Made by a program: the position numbers and the translations under genes. The notes below the pieces were generated by a model that saw only the letters and a list, made by a program, of their open reading frames with translations, searched no databases and had not been told where the DNA came from. From Nocardioides sp. Root190 (GTDB lineage: Bacteria; Actinomycetota; Actinomycetes; Propionibacteriales; Nocardioidaceae), in NCBI RefSeq assembly GCF_001428565.1, contig NZ_LMIA01000012.1, forward strand, positions 148,653-212,652: a stretch of DNA of 64,000 nucleotides, written 5' to 3'. Shown piece by piece: positions 50,300 to 60,381 of this stretch. The first letter of the stretch is position 1. Each line of letters begins with the position of its first letter.

Positions 50300-51482
50300 G
50301 CCTGTCCTCGATCGGCCTCGTCCAGCTCGGCGAGCACGTGACGCTGCAGCTCCTCCTCGACCTGGGCCGACAGCTTTGCTGCGACCTCGGGCACGGTGAC
50401 CCGACGGATCAGGTCGTCGAAGAACCCGCGGACGACGAGCTTGCGGGCCTCGGCCTCGCTGATGCCACGCGAGCGGAGGTAGAAGAGCTGGTTGTCGTCG
50501 AAGCGGCCGACCGCCGACGCGTGGCCCGCGCCCTCGATCTCGCCGGTCTCGATCTCCAGGTTGGGGACCGAGTCGGCCTGGCAGCCCTCGGTGAGCACGA
50601 GGTTGCGGTTCTCCTCGTAGGTCTCGATGCCTTCGGCGACCTTGCGGATCAAGACGTTGCCGATCCACACGGTGTGCGCCTTGGCGCCCTGCAGCGCACC
50701 CTTGTAGACGACGTTGGACTTCGTCTTCGGGGCGTTGTGGTCGACGAACAGGCGGTGCTCGAAGTGCTGACCCGCGTCGGCGAAGTAGAGGCCGAACAGC
50801 TCGGCTGATCCACCGGGACCGGCGTAGTCCACGTTGGTGCTGGTGCGGACCAGGTCGCCGCCGAGGGTGAACTCGAACTGGCGCAGCGTGGCGTCGCGAC
50901 CGACCCGCACGTTGATCTGCTCGGTGTGCACGGCGTCGTCGGCCCAGTCGTTGATGTGCACCAGGTCGAGCTGCGCGCCGTCGCCGACGAGCACCGAGGT
51001 GAAGGCGTTGTACGTCGTGCTGCCGGAGTGCTCGATGAGCACGACCGCGCGGGCGTGGTTCCCGATCCGCACGACGACCCGGCCGGCCACGGCCTCCTCG
51101 ACGGAGGTGCCGTGCAGCTGGATCCGGACGGGGTCCACGACGTCGGCCTCGCTGGCGATGTCCAGCAGCCAGGCCGTGCCGGCGTTCTTCGCCGCGAGGG
51201 CGCCGAGGCGGTCGAACGGGGCCGTGCCGCCGAGCGCGACGGCCTCCTCGAGCGGGATCTCGCTCAGCGTGACGCCGTCGGGGAGCTCGATCTTCTGCTC
51301 CAGCCGGCCACCGGGAGCGGTGTCCTCGAGGAGCCCGCGCAGCCGCTTGAGCGGCGTGAAGCGCCAGATCTCCTCACGGCCGGACGGCGCGGGGTGCGCC
51401 GCCAGGTCGTAGGTGGGCTCGGGGTGGAGGTGACTCTCGACGTGGTCCTGCTCGAGGGCGTCACTGACAACTGCTGCCGACA

Positions 51483-51483
<1 letters not shown>
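50296..51483 (-). CDS. sufD: Fe-S assembly scaffold subunit SufD
   Basis: The 395-residue SufD has the beta-helix core, with GREEIWRFTPLKRL near residue 35, a HSGSTTYNAFTSVLVGDGAQLDLVHIND span near 155-182, LFVDHNAPKTKSNVVYKGAL near 243, and C-terminal DDNQLFYLRSRGISEAEARKLVVRGF. It forms the SufBC2D complex. Its ATG shares one base with the sufB stop. Confidence 0.95.
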
Positions 51484-52897
<1,414 letters not shown>

Positions 52898-52901
<4 letters not shown>

Positions 52902-53599
52902 GACGTGACCTCCTCCTTCTTTGTCGGCGACTGCGATGACGTCGGAGCGGCGGGGATGCAGGTGGTGCACACCCCGTCGCCGTGGGCGATGGTGGCCAGG
53001 CGCTGGACGTGGGTTCCGAGGACGCGGCCGATGGCCTCGGTCTCGGCCTCGCACAGCTGGGGGAACTCGTGGGCGACGTGGGACACGGGGCAGTGCTGCT
53101 GGCACAGCTGCTCCCCCGCGCTGTGTCCGTTGATCGGCGTCAGCTGGCGCACGGCGGCGGCGTACCCCTCCTCGGAGAAGACCAGCGCCAGCACCTCGGC
53201 ATCGGACGACTCGGGGTGGGCGGCACGGAGGTCGGGGAACCGGCGTTCGATGAAGGACGCCCGTCGGTCCGCGAACGCACGCACGGCCTGCTCGCCGCCG
53301 GTCTCGGCCAGGAAGCGCAGGGCCTCGGTGGCGAGGTCGTCGTACTGCTGCACGAACGCATCGCGTCCGTGACCGGTGAGCGCGAACACCTTGGCCGGGC
53401 GACCGCGACCGCGGGCACCCACGGGACGCGGGTCACGGGCATCGATCGCACCGTCGGCCAGCATCTGGTCGAGGTGGCGACGGACGGCGGCAGGAGTCAG
53501 CTCCAGCCGCTCGGCGAGGGCCGCAGCAGTGGACGGTCCGTTGACCAGGATCGACTGCGCGACGCGCTGGCGCGTCGGCTGATCGGTGTCCCTGGACAT
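52898..53599 (-). CDS. sufR: Fe-S-sensing repressor SufR
   Basis: The 233-residue regulator has an N-terminal winged helix (RQRVAQSILVNGPSTAAALAERL, about residues 10-32, with LTPAAVRRHLDQML near 35-48 and GRGRPAKVFALT as the wing). The C-terminal part has CQQHC near 167-171, LCEAE near 183 and GVCTTC near 206-210, a Cys set able to hold the [4Fe-4S] cluster. It represses its own suf operon while holo. The ATG at 53599 lies just downstream of a matching operator. Confidence 0.93.
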
Positions 53600-53601
53600 T
53601 T

Positions 53602-53616
53602 CCACAACATCAGTGT
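53602..53616. promoter_or_regulatory. SufR operator
   Basis: On the minus strand ACACT-GATGT-TGTGG lies 3 bases before the sufR ATG. It fits the ACACT-N5-TGTGA pattern I recall for M. tuberculosis SufR at 9 of 10 positions. Confidence 0.55.
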
Positions 53617-53620
53617 GCCG

Positions 53621-53626
53621 ATATTG
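53621..53626 (-). promoter_or_regulatory. Probable -10 of the suf operon
   Basis: CAATAT preceded by TG (extended -10) places the start of transcription inside the SufR operator. Confidence 0.4.
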
Positions 53627-53681
53627 CAGGGGGTCCTTCAAGCAAGGCCGCCCTTACTGAGGACACCCTGCGAGACGTGGG

Positions 53682-54116
53682 TCACATCGCGACGTCGGAG
53701 GCCCGCCCCGGGGCGGTCTGCCGCAGCCACGCGAGACCTGCGAACGGGAGCACGAGCGGGAGGAAGCCGTACCCCTGGCCGAAGTGGGACCACACGGTCC
53801 GGTCCGGGAACAGGTCGGTCGCCAGATAGCTCATCGCGCCCACGGAGAGCACGCCGAGGAGCTCGATGCTCACCGCGATGCCGGCGACACGCCAGCCCGT
53901 GCGCCCGCCGAGCAGGAGGCAGGTCGTGGCGACCAGGTAGAGCACGGCGGCGAGGAGCGACAGCGAGTACGCCAGCGGCGCCCGCTCCGGCTCCATGCCG
54001 AGTTGGACCGCAGACCTCCCGGTCGCAGCGACGGCGAAGATCCCGTAGACGAAGACGAGGGCGCGGCCCCAGCCCTGGGAGAGCTGGCCGTCGGACAGCG
54101 GCCTGGACTCAGCCAC
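53682..54116 (-). CDS. Membrane protein of unknown function
   Basis: The 144-residue protein has about four membrane segments: LVFVYGIFAVAATGRSAVQLG, LAYSLSLLAAVLYLVATTCLLLGG, GWRVAGIAVSIELLGVLSVGAMSYL and GFLPLVLPFAGLAWL. No named family is recognised. It overlaps the upstream small membrane gene by 8 bases and probably forms a unit with it, downstream of which the divergent suf promoter region begins. Confidence 0.72.
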   Translation of the reverse strand: MAESRPLSDGQLSQGWGRALVFVYGIFAVAATGRSAVQLGMEPERAPLAYSLSLLAAVLYLVATTCLLLGGRTGWRVAGIAVSIELLGVLSVGAMSYLATDLFPDRTVWSHFGQGYGFLPLVLPFAGLAWLRQTAPGRASDVAM

Positions 54117-54474
54117 GGCCCGCCACCCAGACGTCCCACAGACGGAGCTCGAGCCCGGCCACCGTGGCGACTGCGAGGAGCAGGATCGTGGTCCCGACCC
54201 GCGACCGCTCGGCGAGCGAGAAGAAGGCGCCCACGATCGGCACCAGCACGACCGTGACGAGGTAGCTCACGAAGACCGCGCCCTCGACCTCGCGATCGGT
54301 GCGGGCCAGCGCGACGGCACCGACGACGAGCTGCGCGACGACCGCGACCTCCAGCACCGCGAGCCCGATGAAGTGCGCGTCCTGGGCCGAACGGTCCCGG
54401 ACCAGGTCGACGAGCAGCACGATGGCCACCACGCCGGCAATGGCGAGGATCACGCCGTAGGACCAGGAACTCAC
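54109..54474 (-). CDS. Membrane protein of unknown function
   Basis: The 121-residue protein has four membrane segments: YGVILAIAGVVAIVLLVDLV, FIGLAVLEVAVVAQLVVGAVALA, FVSYLVTVVLVPIVGAFFSLA and GTTILLLAVATVAGLELRLWDV. The GTG at 54474 has TACGCT 7 bases upstream. Similar small pairs sit near ctaA and suf in other actinobacteria (recollection), suggesting a role in membrane redox assembly, but this is unproven. Confidence 0.72.
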   Translation of the reverse strand: MSSWSYGVILAIAGVVAIVLLVDLVRDRSAQDAHFIGLAVLEVAVVAQLVVGAVALARTDREVEGAVFVSYLVTVVLVPIVGAFFSLAERSRVGTTILLLAVATVAGLELRLWDVWVAGRG

Positions 54475-54481
54475 GGCCGCC

Positions 54482-54487
54482 AGCGTA
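54482..54487 (-). promoter_or_regulatory. -10 element of the small membrane gene pair (leaderless)
   Basis: TACGCT ends 7 bases before the GTG at 54474. Confidence 0.5.
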
Positions 54488-54505
54488 GAGCCGAAGTGGC
54501 ACCCA

Positions 54506-54511
54506 TAGACT
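54506..54511 (+). promoter_or_regulatory. -10 element of the ABC-ctaA operon (leaderless)
   Basis: TAGACT ends 6 bases before the GTG at 54518. Confidence 0.55.
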
Positions 54512-54517
54512 CCCCGG

Positions 54518-55462
54518 GTGCCCGCTGGACCTGCTGGACCTGCCGTTCTCGTCGACGGACTGGTGATGCGATACGGCGACCGTACGGCCGTCGACGGTCT
54601 CTCCTTCGAGGTCGAGGCCCACACCATCACCGCGGTGCTCGGGCCCAATGGCGCCGGCAAGACCACGACGCTCGAGACCTGCGAGGGCTACCGCCGGGCG
54701 CAGGCAGGCACGGTGCGGGTCCTGGGGCTCGACCCCGTCCGCGAGCGCAGGGCCCTGCTCCCCCGCATCGGGGTCATGCTCCAGTCCGGTGGCGCGTGGA
54801 GCGGCGCCCGGGCCGAGGAGATGCTCCAGCACTTCGCGCGGCTGCACGCCCACCCCCTCGACACGGACCTGTTGATGGAGCGGCTCGCCCTCCACGAGTG
54901 CGGACGTACGCCGTACCGCCGCCTGTCCGGTGGTCAGCAGCAGCGCCTCGGGCTCGCACTGGCCCTCGTCGGACGACCCGAGCTCGTCTTCGTCGACGAA
55001 CCCACCGCCGGCCTGGACCCCCAGATCCGGCGCGCCGTGTGGGACCTGCTCGAGGAGCTGCGCACCGACGGCGTCACGGTCGTGCTCACGACGCACTACC
55101 TCGAGGAGGCCGAGCGGCTCGCCGACAAGGTGCACATCCTCGACCAGGGCCGGCTCGTCGCCAGCGGATCCCCGCTGGAGCTCACCCGCGGCGGCACGGT
55201 CGCCACGATCCGCCTCGTCGTGACCCAGCCCTTCCCGGAGGGCTCCCCCGAGGCCCTGGCCCGCGCGCTCGGTGCCGGGACCGAGCTGAGGATCCTGGAC
55301 CCCCTGAGCCTGCAGCTCTCCGGGCCCGCCGACGGCTCCACGCTTGCCACCGTCGCCGCCTGGTGCGCCGACCACGACGTCCTGCCCGAGTCGCTGTCCC
55401 TGGGGCAGCGCAACCTGGAGGACGTGTTCCTCGAGCTCACCGGTCGGGAGGACTTCGCATGA
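54518..55462 (+). CDS. ABC-2 type exporter ATPase
   Basis: The 314-residue ATPase has Walker A LGPNGAGKTTTLE near residue 43, signature LSGGQQQRLGLALAL near 136, Walker B LVFVDEPTAGLDPQ near 157 and the switch LTTHYLEEAERLAD near 190. The C-terminal 90 residues form a regulatory domain typical of drug or heme exporters. The GTG at 54518 is leaderless. It overlaps the permease gene by 4 bases. Confidence 0.9.
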   Translation: MPAGPAGPAVLVDGLVMRYGDRTAVDGLSFEVEAHTITAVLGPNGAGKTTTLETCEGYRRAQAGTVRVLGLDPVRERRALLPRIGVMLQSGGAWSGARAEEMLQHFARLHAHPLDTDLLMERLALHECGRTPYRRLSGGQQQRLGLALALVGRPELVFVDEPTAGLDPQIRRAVWDLLEELRTDGVTVVLTTHYLEEAERLADKVHILDQGRLVASGSPLELTRGGTVATIRLVVTQPFPEGSPEALARALGAGTELRILDPLSLQLSGPADGSTLATVAAWCADHDVLPESLSLGQRNLEDVFLELTGREDFA

Positions 55463-56241
55463 GCACCCGCCCGACCGGCACCTTCACCCCGGCTCCCGGC
55501 GCCGCACCCGTCCTGCGTCAGCTCGTCACCCAGGCCGGCATGGAGGCGCGGCTGATGCTGCGCAACGGCGAACAGCTCCTCATCGCGGTCGTGATCCCCG
55601 TGATCGTGCTGATCGGCGCCGTCCGCGGCGCCGAACGGGTCGGCCTCGACCTCGACGGGCGGCCGATCGACGTGCTCACGCCCGGAGTGCTGGCCCTCGC
55701 CGTGATGTCCACGGCCTTCACCTCGCTGGCGATCGCGACGGGTTTCGAGCGCAGGTACGGCGTGCTCAAGCGTCTCGGGACCGCTCCGTTGTCCCGGGCC
55801 ACCCTGCTCGGCGGCAAGGTCGTCGCACTGGTGCTGGTGCAGGTCATCCAGTTCGTCGTGATCGGGGGCGTGGGCCTGGCCCTCGGGTGGTCGGGCCCCG
55901 ACGGCGTCGGCGCGTGCCTCGCGATCGTGCTGGCAGCCCTGGCCGGCACCGCCGCCTTCGCGTCGCTCGGCATGCTGCTCGCGGGCTCGCTCCGCGCCGA
56001 GGCCACGCTCGCCGCGGCCAACCTGGTCTACCTGCTGCTCCTCGCCGGTGGCGCCGTGATCCTGCCCGCCGACGTGTACGGCGGCCTGGGGGACGTCGTG
56101 CGCTGGCTGCCCTCGGGCGCGCTCGGTGAGGCCATGCGGGCCGCCTGCGAGAGCACTGTCGCTGTGCGCGACCTCGTCGTCCTCGCCGCCTGGGCCGGAC
56201 TCGGCTCCGCCCTGACCGCCCGGACCTTCAAGTGGGAGTGA
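55459..56241 (+). CDS. ABC-2 type permease
   Basis: The 260-residue permease has about six membrane segments and the ABC-2 pattern: LMLRNGEQLLIAVVIPVIVLIGA near residue 32, FTSLAIATGFERRYGVLKRLGTAPLSR near 84 and LAAANLVYLLLLAGGAVILP near 182. With the ATPase it forms an exporter. Its position before ctaA, also seen in mycobacteria (recollection), suggests a link with heme or oxidase assembly. Confidence 0.88.
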   Translation: MSTRPTGTFTPAPGAAPVLRQLVTQAGMEARLMLRNGEQLLIAVVIPVIVLIGAVRGAERVGLDLDGRPIDVLTPGVLALAVMSTAFTSLAIATGFERRYGVLKRLGTAPLSRATLLGGKVVALVLVQVIQFVVIGGVGLALGWSGPDGVGACLAIVLAALAGTAAFASLGMLLAGSLRAEATLAAANLVYLLLLAGGAVILPADVYGGLGDVVRWLPSGALGEAMRAACESTVAVRDLVVLAAWAGLGSALTARTFKWE

Positions 56242-56243
56242 AC

Positions 56244-57140
56244 GTGACCACCCAGACCGAGAGCCGTCTCACGGCCGTCCAGCGTCGCCTCGGCGAGCGG
56301 CTGGTGCCCCTCGCGTGGGCCAACCTCGTCGCCAACATCGCCATCGTCGTCACCGGAGGCGCGGTCCGGCTCACCGGATCCGGCCTGGGCTGTCCCACGT
56401 GGCCGCGCTGCACCGACGAGTCCTATCTGCCTCACGGCGCCCTCGGCGTCCACGGGGCGATCGAGTTCGGCAACCGGATGCTCACCTACGTCCTCGTCGT
56501 GATCGCGGTGGCCTGCTGGCTCGCGGCTCGCGGTCGCGCTGCGGAGCACCCCCTCGCCGTACGCCTCTCGACGATCATCGCGCTCGGCATCCCGGCTCAG
56601 GCGCTGCTCGGCGGCGTGACCGTCCTGACCGACCTCAACCCGTGGATCGTCGCGTTCCACCTGCTCGTGTCGATGGCCATCGTCGGTGTGTGCGTGCTCC
56701 TGCTCGACCACCTCCGCGGCCCGACCCGCGCCTCCGCTCCCCTGCCACTGCGGCGGGCCGCGCTCGCGACCTTCGCCGTGGGCTGGGCGGTGCTCTACCT
56801 CGGCACCGTCGTGACGGGCTCCGGCCCGCACTCGGGTGACCTGGAGTCCAAGCGCACCGGTCTCGACCCCCAGGTGATGTCCCACGTGCACGCGTGGTCG
56901 GTCTACGCGCTGGTCGCGCTCACCCTGCTGGTGCTGTGGTGGTCACGTCGTACGGGACTGCTCGTGCTGCACCGTGCTGCACGACTCCTGCTCCTCGTCG
57001 AGCTCGCCCAGGGCACCATCGGCTTCTGGCAGTACTTCACCGACCTGCCGGAGATCCTCGTCGGCATCCACATGCTCGGCGCCGGAGTGACCTCTGCGGC
57101 CATCACCTGGGTGCTGATCGCCACCCGGGCGCGTCGCTGA
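56244..57140 (+). CDS. ctaA: Heme A synthase (COX15/CtaA family)
   Basis: Converts heme O to heme A in the membrane. The 298-residue protein has eight membrane segments, the Cys pair loop GLGCPTWPRC near residue 48, and heme-ligand or active His in LGVHGAIEFGNRMLTY near 70, VAFHLLVSM near 135, VMSHVHAWSVY near 210 and LVGIHMLGAGV near 270. I chose the GTG at 56244, which has GGGAG 5 bases upstream; GTG codons at 56232 and 56238 are alternatives overlapping the permease stop. Confidence 0.92.
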   Translation: MTTQTESRLTAVQRRLGERLVPLAWANLVANIAIVVTGGAVRLTGSGLGCPTWPRCTDESYLPHGALGVHGAIEFGNRMLTYVLVVIAVACWLAARGRAAEHPLAVRLSTIIALGIPAQALLGGVTVLTDLNPWIVAFHLLVSMAIVGVCVLLLDHLRGPTRASAPLPLRRAALATFAVGWAVLYLGTVVTGSGPHSGDLESKRTGLDPQVMSHVHAWSVYALVALTLLVLWWSRRTGLLVLHRAARLLLLVELAQGTIGFWQYFTDLPEILVGIHMLGAGVTSAAITWVLIATRARR

Positions 57141-57155
57141 TCTGCCTGCAGGGCG

Positions 57156-58103
57156 TCAGCGCAGCAGCGGGTCGATCGCGACCGCGACGAACAGCAGGCT
57201 CAGGTAGAGGTTCGAGGAGTGGAACAGCCGCATCGGCTGCAGGAGGCTGAGCTCCTCGGTGGTGCGGGCACGGCGGTGCAGGCCGTGGGCCTGGACCAGG
57301 AACACCGCACCGAGCACGGCGGCGACGATCGGGTAGACGAGCCCGGTCTCGGCAACAGGCCACAGGACCAGCGACGTCGCGACCATCACCCAGCTGTAGA
57401 CGACGATCTGGAAGGCCACGGCCCGGGCCGACTTCACGACCGGCAGCATCGGGACGTCGACCTGCGCGTAGTCCTCGCGGTAGCGCAGCGCCAGCGCCCA
57501 CGTGTGCGGGGGCGTCCAGAAGAACACGACCATGAACAACACGATCGGGACCCAGGACAGCTCGCCGGTCACGGCCGTCCAGCCGATCAGGGCGGGGAAG
57601 CAGCCAGCGATCCCGCCCCAGACGATGTTCTGGGTCGTGCGGCGCTTCAGCAGCATGGTGTAGACGAAGACGTAGAACGCGTTGGCGCTGATCGAGAGCA
57701 CCGCGGAGAGGGTGTTGACCCAGACCGCGAGGATCACGGTGGACAGCACCGCGAGCACGATGCCGAAGAAGAGGGCGGCGCCCGGCGTGACGATGTGGCG
57801 CGGCAACGCCCGGCGACGCGTACGACGCATCTGCTCGTCGATGTCGCGGTCGTAGACACAGTTGAACACCGATGCCGAGCCTGCGGAGAGCGTGCCGCCG
57901 ATGACGGTGGCCACCACCAGGCCGAGGGGCGGCACGCCACGGGCCGCGAAGAACATGACGGGAACCGTCGTCAGCAGCAGCAGCTCGATCACACGCGGCT
58001 TGGTGAGGCCCACATAGGCCATCACCACGTCACGCAGGCTGGCCTTCGGGTCACCCGCGTCGTCGGCGACCAGCTCGGGGCTGGTGGGGTCGACGTAGGT
58101 CAC
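57156..58103 (-). CDS. ctaB: Protoheme IX farnesyltransferase (heme O synthase)
   Basis: Adds the farnesyl group to heme B to make heme O. The 315-residue UbiA-family protein has VGLTKPRVIELLLL near residue 31, the Mg/prenyl motif NCVYDRDIDEQMRRTRRRAL near 85, a second Asp motif in ALRYREDYAQVDVPMLP near 215, and nine membrane segments. The GTG at 58103 follows GAGGA by 4 bases. It converges on ctaA, giving the heme O to heme A pathway in one place. Confidence 0.95.
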   Translation of the reverse strand: MTYVDPTSPELVADDAGDPKASLRDVVMAYVGLTKPRVIELLLLTTVPVMFFAARGVPPLGLVVATVIGGTLSAGSASVFNCVYDRDIDEQMRRTRRRALPRHIVTPGAALFFGIVLAVLSTVILAVWVNTLSAVLSISANAFYVFVYTMLLKRRTTQNIVWGGIAGCFPALIGWTAVTGELSWVPIVLFMVVFFWTPPHTWALALRYREDYAQVDVPMLPVVKSARAVAFQIVVYSWVMVATSLVLWPVAETGLVYPIVAAVLGAVFLVQAHGLHRRARTTEELSLLQPMRLFHSSNLYLSLLFVAVAIDPLLR

Positions 58104-58146
58104 GGAGTCCTCGCAAACAGGGAACGACAGCAGTGGAACGGGGCCG

Positions 58147-58152
58147 AGTGTA
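58147..58152 (-). promoter_or_regulatory. -10 element of ctaB
   Basis: TACACT lies 43 bases before the GTG at 58103, giving a leader of about 36 bases that includes the GAGGA ribosome-binding site. Confidence 0.4.
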
Positions 58153-58211
58153 GCCCGCCGCTCGCCCGTCCACCGCACCGCTGCCGGTGTCGCGTGCGCC
58201 ACCGGCCTGAG

Positions 58212-58217
58212 TAGGCT
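58212..58217 (+). promoter_or_regulatory. -10 element of tkt (leaderless)
   Basis: TAGGCT ends 6 bases before the ATG at 58224. Confidence 0.55.
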
Positions 58218-58223
58218 CGGACC

Positions 58224-60332
58224 ATGATCCATGACCTGGAGTGGACCGACCTCGACCGCAAGGCCGTCGACACGGCGAGAGTCCTCGCGATGGACGCCGT
58301 GCAGAAGGTCGGCAACGGCCACCCCGGCACGGCGATGAGCCTGGCGCCGGCGGCCTACCTGCTGTTCCACAAGGTGATGCGGCACGATCCCGCAAACCCC
58401 GACTGGATGGGCCGCGACCGGTTCGTCCTCTCCTGTGGTCACTCCTCGATCACGCTCTACACGCAGCTCTTCCTCGGCGGCTTCGGCCTGGAGCTCTCCG
58501 ACCTCCAGGCGCTCCGCACCTGGGACAGCAAGACCCCCGGCCACCCCGAGTTCGGTCACACCGCCGGCGTCGAGGTCACCACCGGCCCGCTCGGCCAGGG
58601 CGTGGCGAACGCGGTCGGGATGGCCATGGCCGCCCGCCGCGAGCGCGGACTCCTGGACCCGGGCGCCGGCGACGGCCCCTCGATCTTCGACCACAAGGTG
58701 TACGTGATCGCCTCCGACGGCGACCTCGAGGAGGGCGTCAGCAGCGAGGCGTCCTCGATCGCGGGCACCCAGGAGCTCGGCAACCTCACCGTCATCTACG
58801 ACGCCAACCGGATCTCCATCGAGGGCGACACCCACATCGCCTTCAACGAGGACGTCGCCAAGCGCTACGAGGCCTACGGCTGGCACGTCCAGACCGTCGA
58901 CTGGACCGGCAACGACCACTCCGACCTCGCCAACTACGCCGAGGACGTGCCCGCCCTCCACGAGGCCATCCGCGCCGCCGACGGTGTCGACGACAAGCCC
59001 TCGCTGATCGTCCTCAAGACCGTCATCGCCTGGCCGGCACCGAGCGCCCAGAACACCGAGGCGGCGCACGGCTCGGCCCTCGGCGCCGACGAGGTGGCGG
59101 CGACGAAGTCCGTGCTGGGCTTCGACCCCGAGCTCCACTTCGAGGTCCCCGCCGACGTCCTCGCCCACACCCGCTCGCTCGTCGAGCGCGGCAAGACCTG
59201 GGCCGCCGAGTGGGAGGCTGAGCGCGACGCCTGGGCCGCGGCGAACCCGGACGGTGCCGCCCTCCTGCAGCGGATGCGCCAGCGTGCCCTGCCGGACGGC
59301 ATCGAGGGCGTGCTCCCGACGTTCGAGGCCGACGCCAAGGGCGTTGCCACCCGGGCCGCCTCCGGCAAGGTCATCAACGCCATCGCTCCGGTCATGCCCG
59401 AGCTGTGGGGCGGCTCCGCCGACCTCGCCGGCTCCAACAACACCACCATCAAGGACGCCCCGTCCTTCCTGCCGCTCGACCGCTCCGTCGAGGAGTGGAA
59501 GGGCGACCCGTACCAGGGCCGCGTGCTCCACTTCGGCATCCGTGAGCACGGCATGGGCGCGATCATGAACGGCATCGCCGTCCACGGCGGGACCCGCGTC
59601 TTCGGTGGCACGTTCCTGACCTTCTCCGACTACATGCGCGGTGCCGTCCGGGTGGCCTCGCTGATGAAGGCCCCGGTCATCTACGTCTGGACGCACGACT
59701 CCATCGGTCTCGGCGAGGACGGTCCGACCCATCAGCCCATCGAGCACGTCGCCTCCCTGCGCGCCATGCCGGGCCTGGACGTCGTACGACCTGCCGACGC
59801 CAACGAGACCGCAGCCGTCTGGCTGCAGGTCCTGCGCAACACGGACCGTCCGGCGGGTCTCATCCTGAGCCGCCAGAACGTCCCGACGTTCCCGCGCGGC
59901 GCCGAGGGCTTCGCGACGACCGAGGACGTCGCCAAGGGCGGCTACGTCCTCATCGACGCCGAGGGCGGCGAGCCCGATGTCGTCCTGCTCGCCACCGGTT
60001 CCGAGGTCCAGCTCGCCGTCACGGCCCGCGAGCAGCTGAAGACCGAGGGCGTCAACGCCCGGGTGGTCTCGCTCCCCTGCCTCGAGTGGTTCGACGCCCA
60101 GACGCAGGCCTACCGCGACGCCGTGATCCCGCCGACCGTCAAGGCCCGGGTGAGCGTCGAGGCCGGCGTGAAGCAGGGCTGGCGCGAGTACGTCGGCGAT
60201 GCCGGCCGGATCGTCAGCATCGACCACTACGGCGCCAGCGCCGACGCCGGCACGCTGTTCCGCCAGTTCGGCTTCACCCCCGAGGCGGTCGTTGCGGCCG
60301 CCAAGGAGAGCATCTCCGCCGCCGGAGCCTGA
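58224..60332 (+). CDS. tkt: Transketolase
   Basis: Transfers two-carbon units between sugar phosphates (non-oxidative pentose phosphate pathway). The 702-residue protein has KVGNGHPGTAMSLAPAAYLLF (span about residues 28-48), FVLSCGHSSITLY near 69, GPLGQGVANAVGMA near 120, the thiamine diphosphate motif IASDGDLEEGVSSEASS near 157, HFGIREHGMGAIMNG near 434 and HDSIGLGEDGPTHQPIEH near 492. Full length. Confidence 0.97.
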   Translation: MIHDLEWTDLDRKAVDTARVLAMDAVQKVGNGHPGTAMSLAPAAYLLFHKVMRHDPANPDWMGRDRFVLSCGHSSITLYTQLFLGGFGLELSDLQALRTWDSKTPGHPEFGHTAGVEVTTGPLGQGVANAVGMAMAARRERGLLDPGAGDGPSIFDHKVYVIASDGDLEEGVSSEASSIAGTQELGNLTVIYDANRISIEGDTHIAFNEDVAKRYEAYGWHVQTVDWTGNDHSDLANYAEDVPALHEAIRAADGVDDKPSLIVLKTVIAWPAPSAQNTEAAHGSALGADEVAATKSVLGFDPELHFEVPADVLAHTRSLVERGKTWAAEWEAERDAWAAANPDGAALLQRMRQRALPDGIEGVLPTFEADAKGVATRAASGKVINAIAPVMPELWGGSADLAGSNNTTIKDAPSFLPLDRSVEEWKGDPYQGRVLHFGIREHGMGAIMNGIAVHGGTRVFGGTFLTFSDYMRGAVRVASLMKAPVIYVWTHDSIGLGEDGPTHQPIEHVASLRAMPGLDVVRPADANETAAVWLQVLRNTDRPAGLILSRQNVPTFPRGAEGFATTEDVAKGGYVLIDAEGGEPDVVLLATGSEVQLAVTAREQLKTEGVNARVVSLPCLEWFDAQTQAYRDAVIPPTVKARVSVEAGVKQGWREYVGDAGRIVSIDHYGASADAGTLFRQFGFTPEAVVAAAKESISAAGA

Positions 60333-60381
60333 CCGACCGTACGGGCACCCGGTATCCGCAGCACTCTCACGAGGAGGATCC

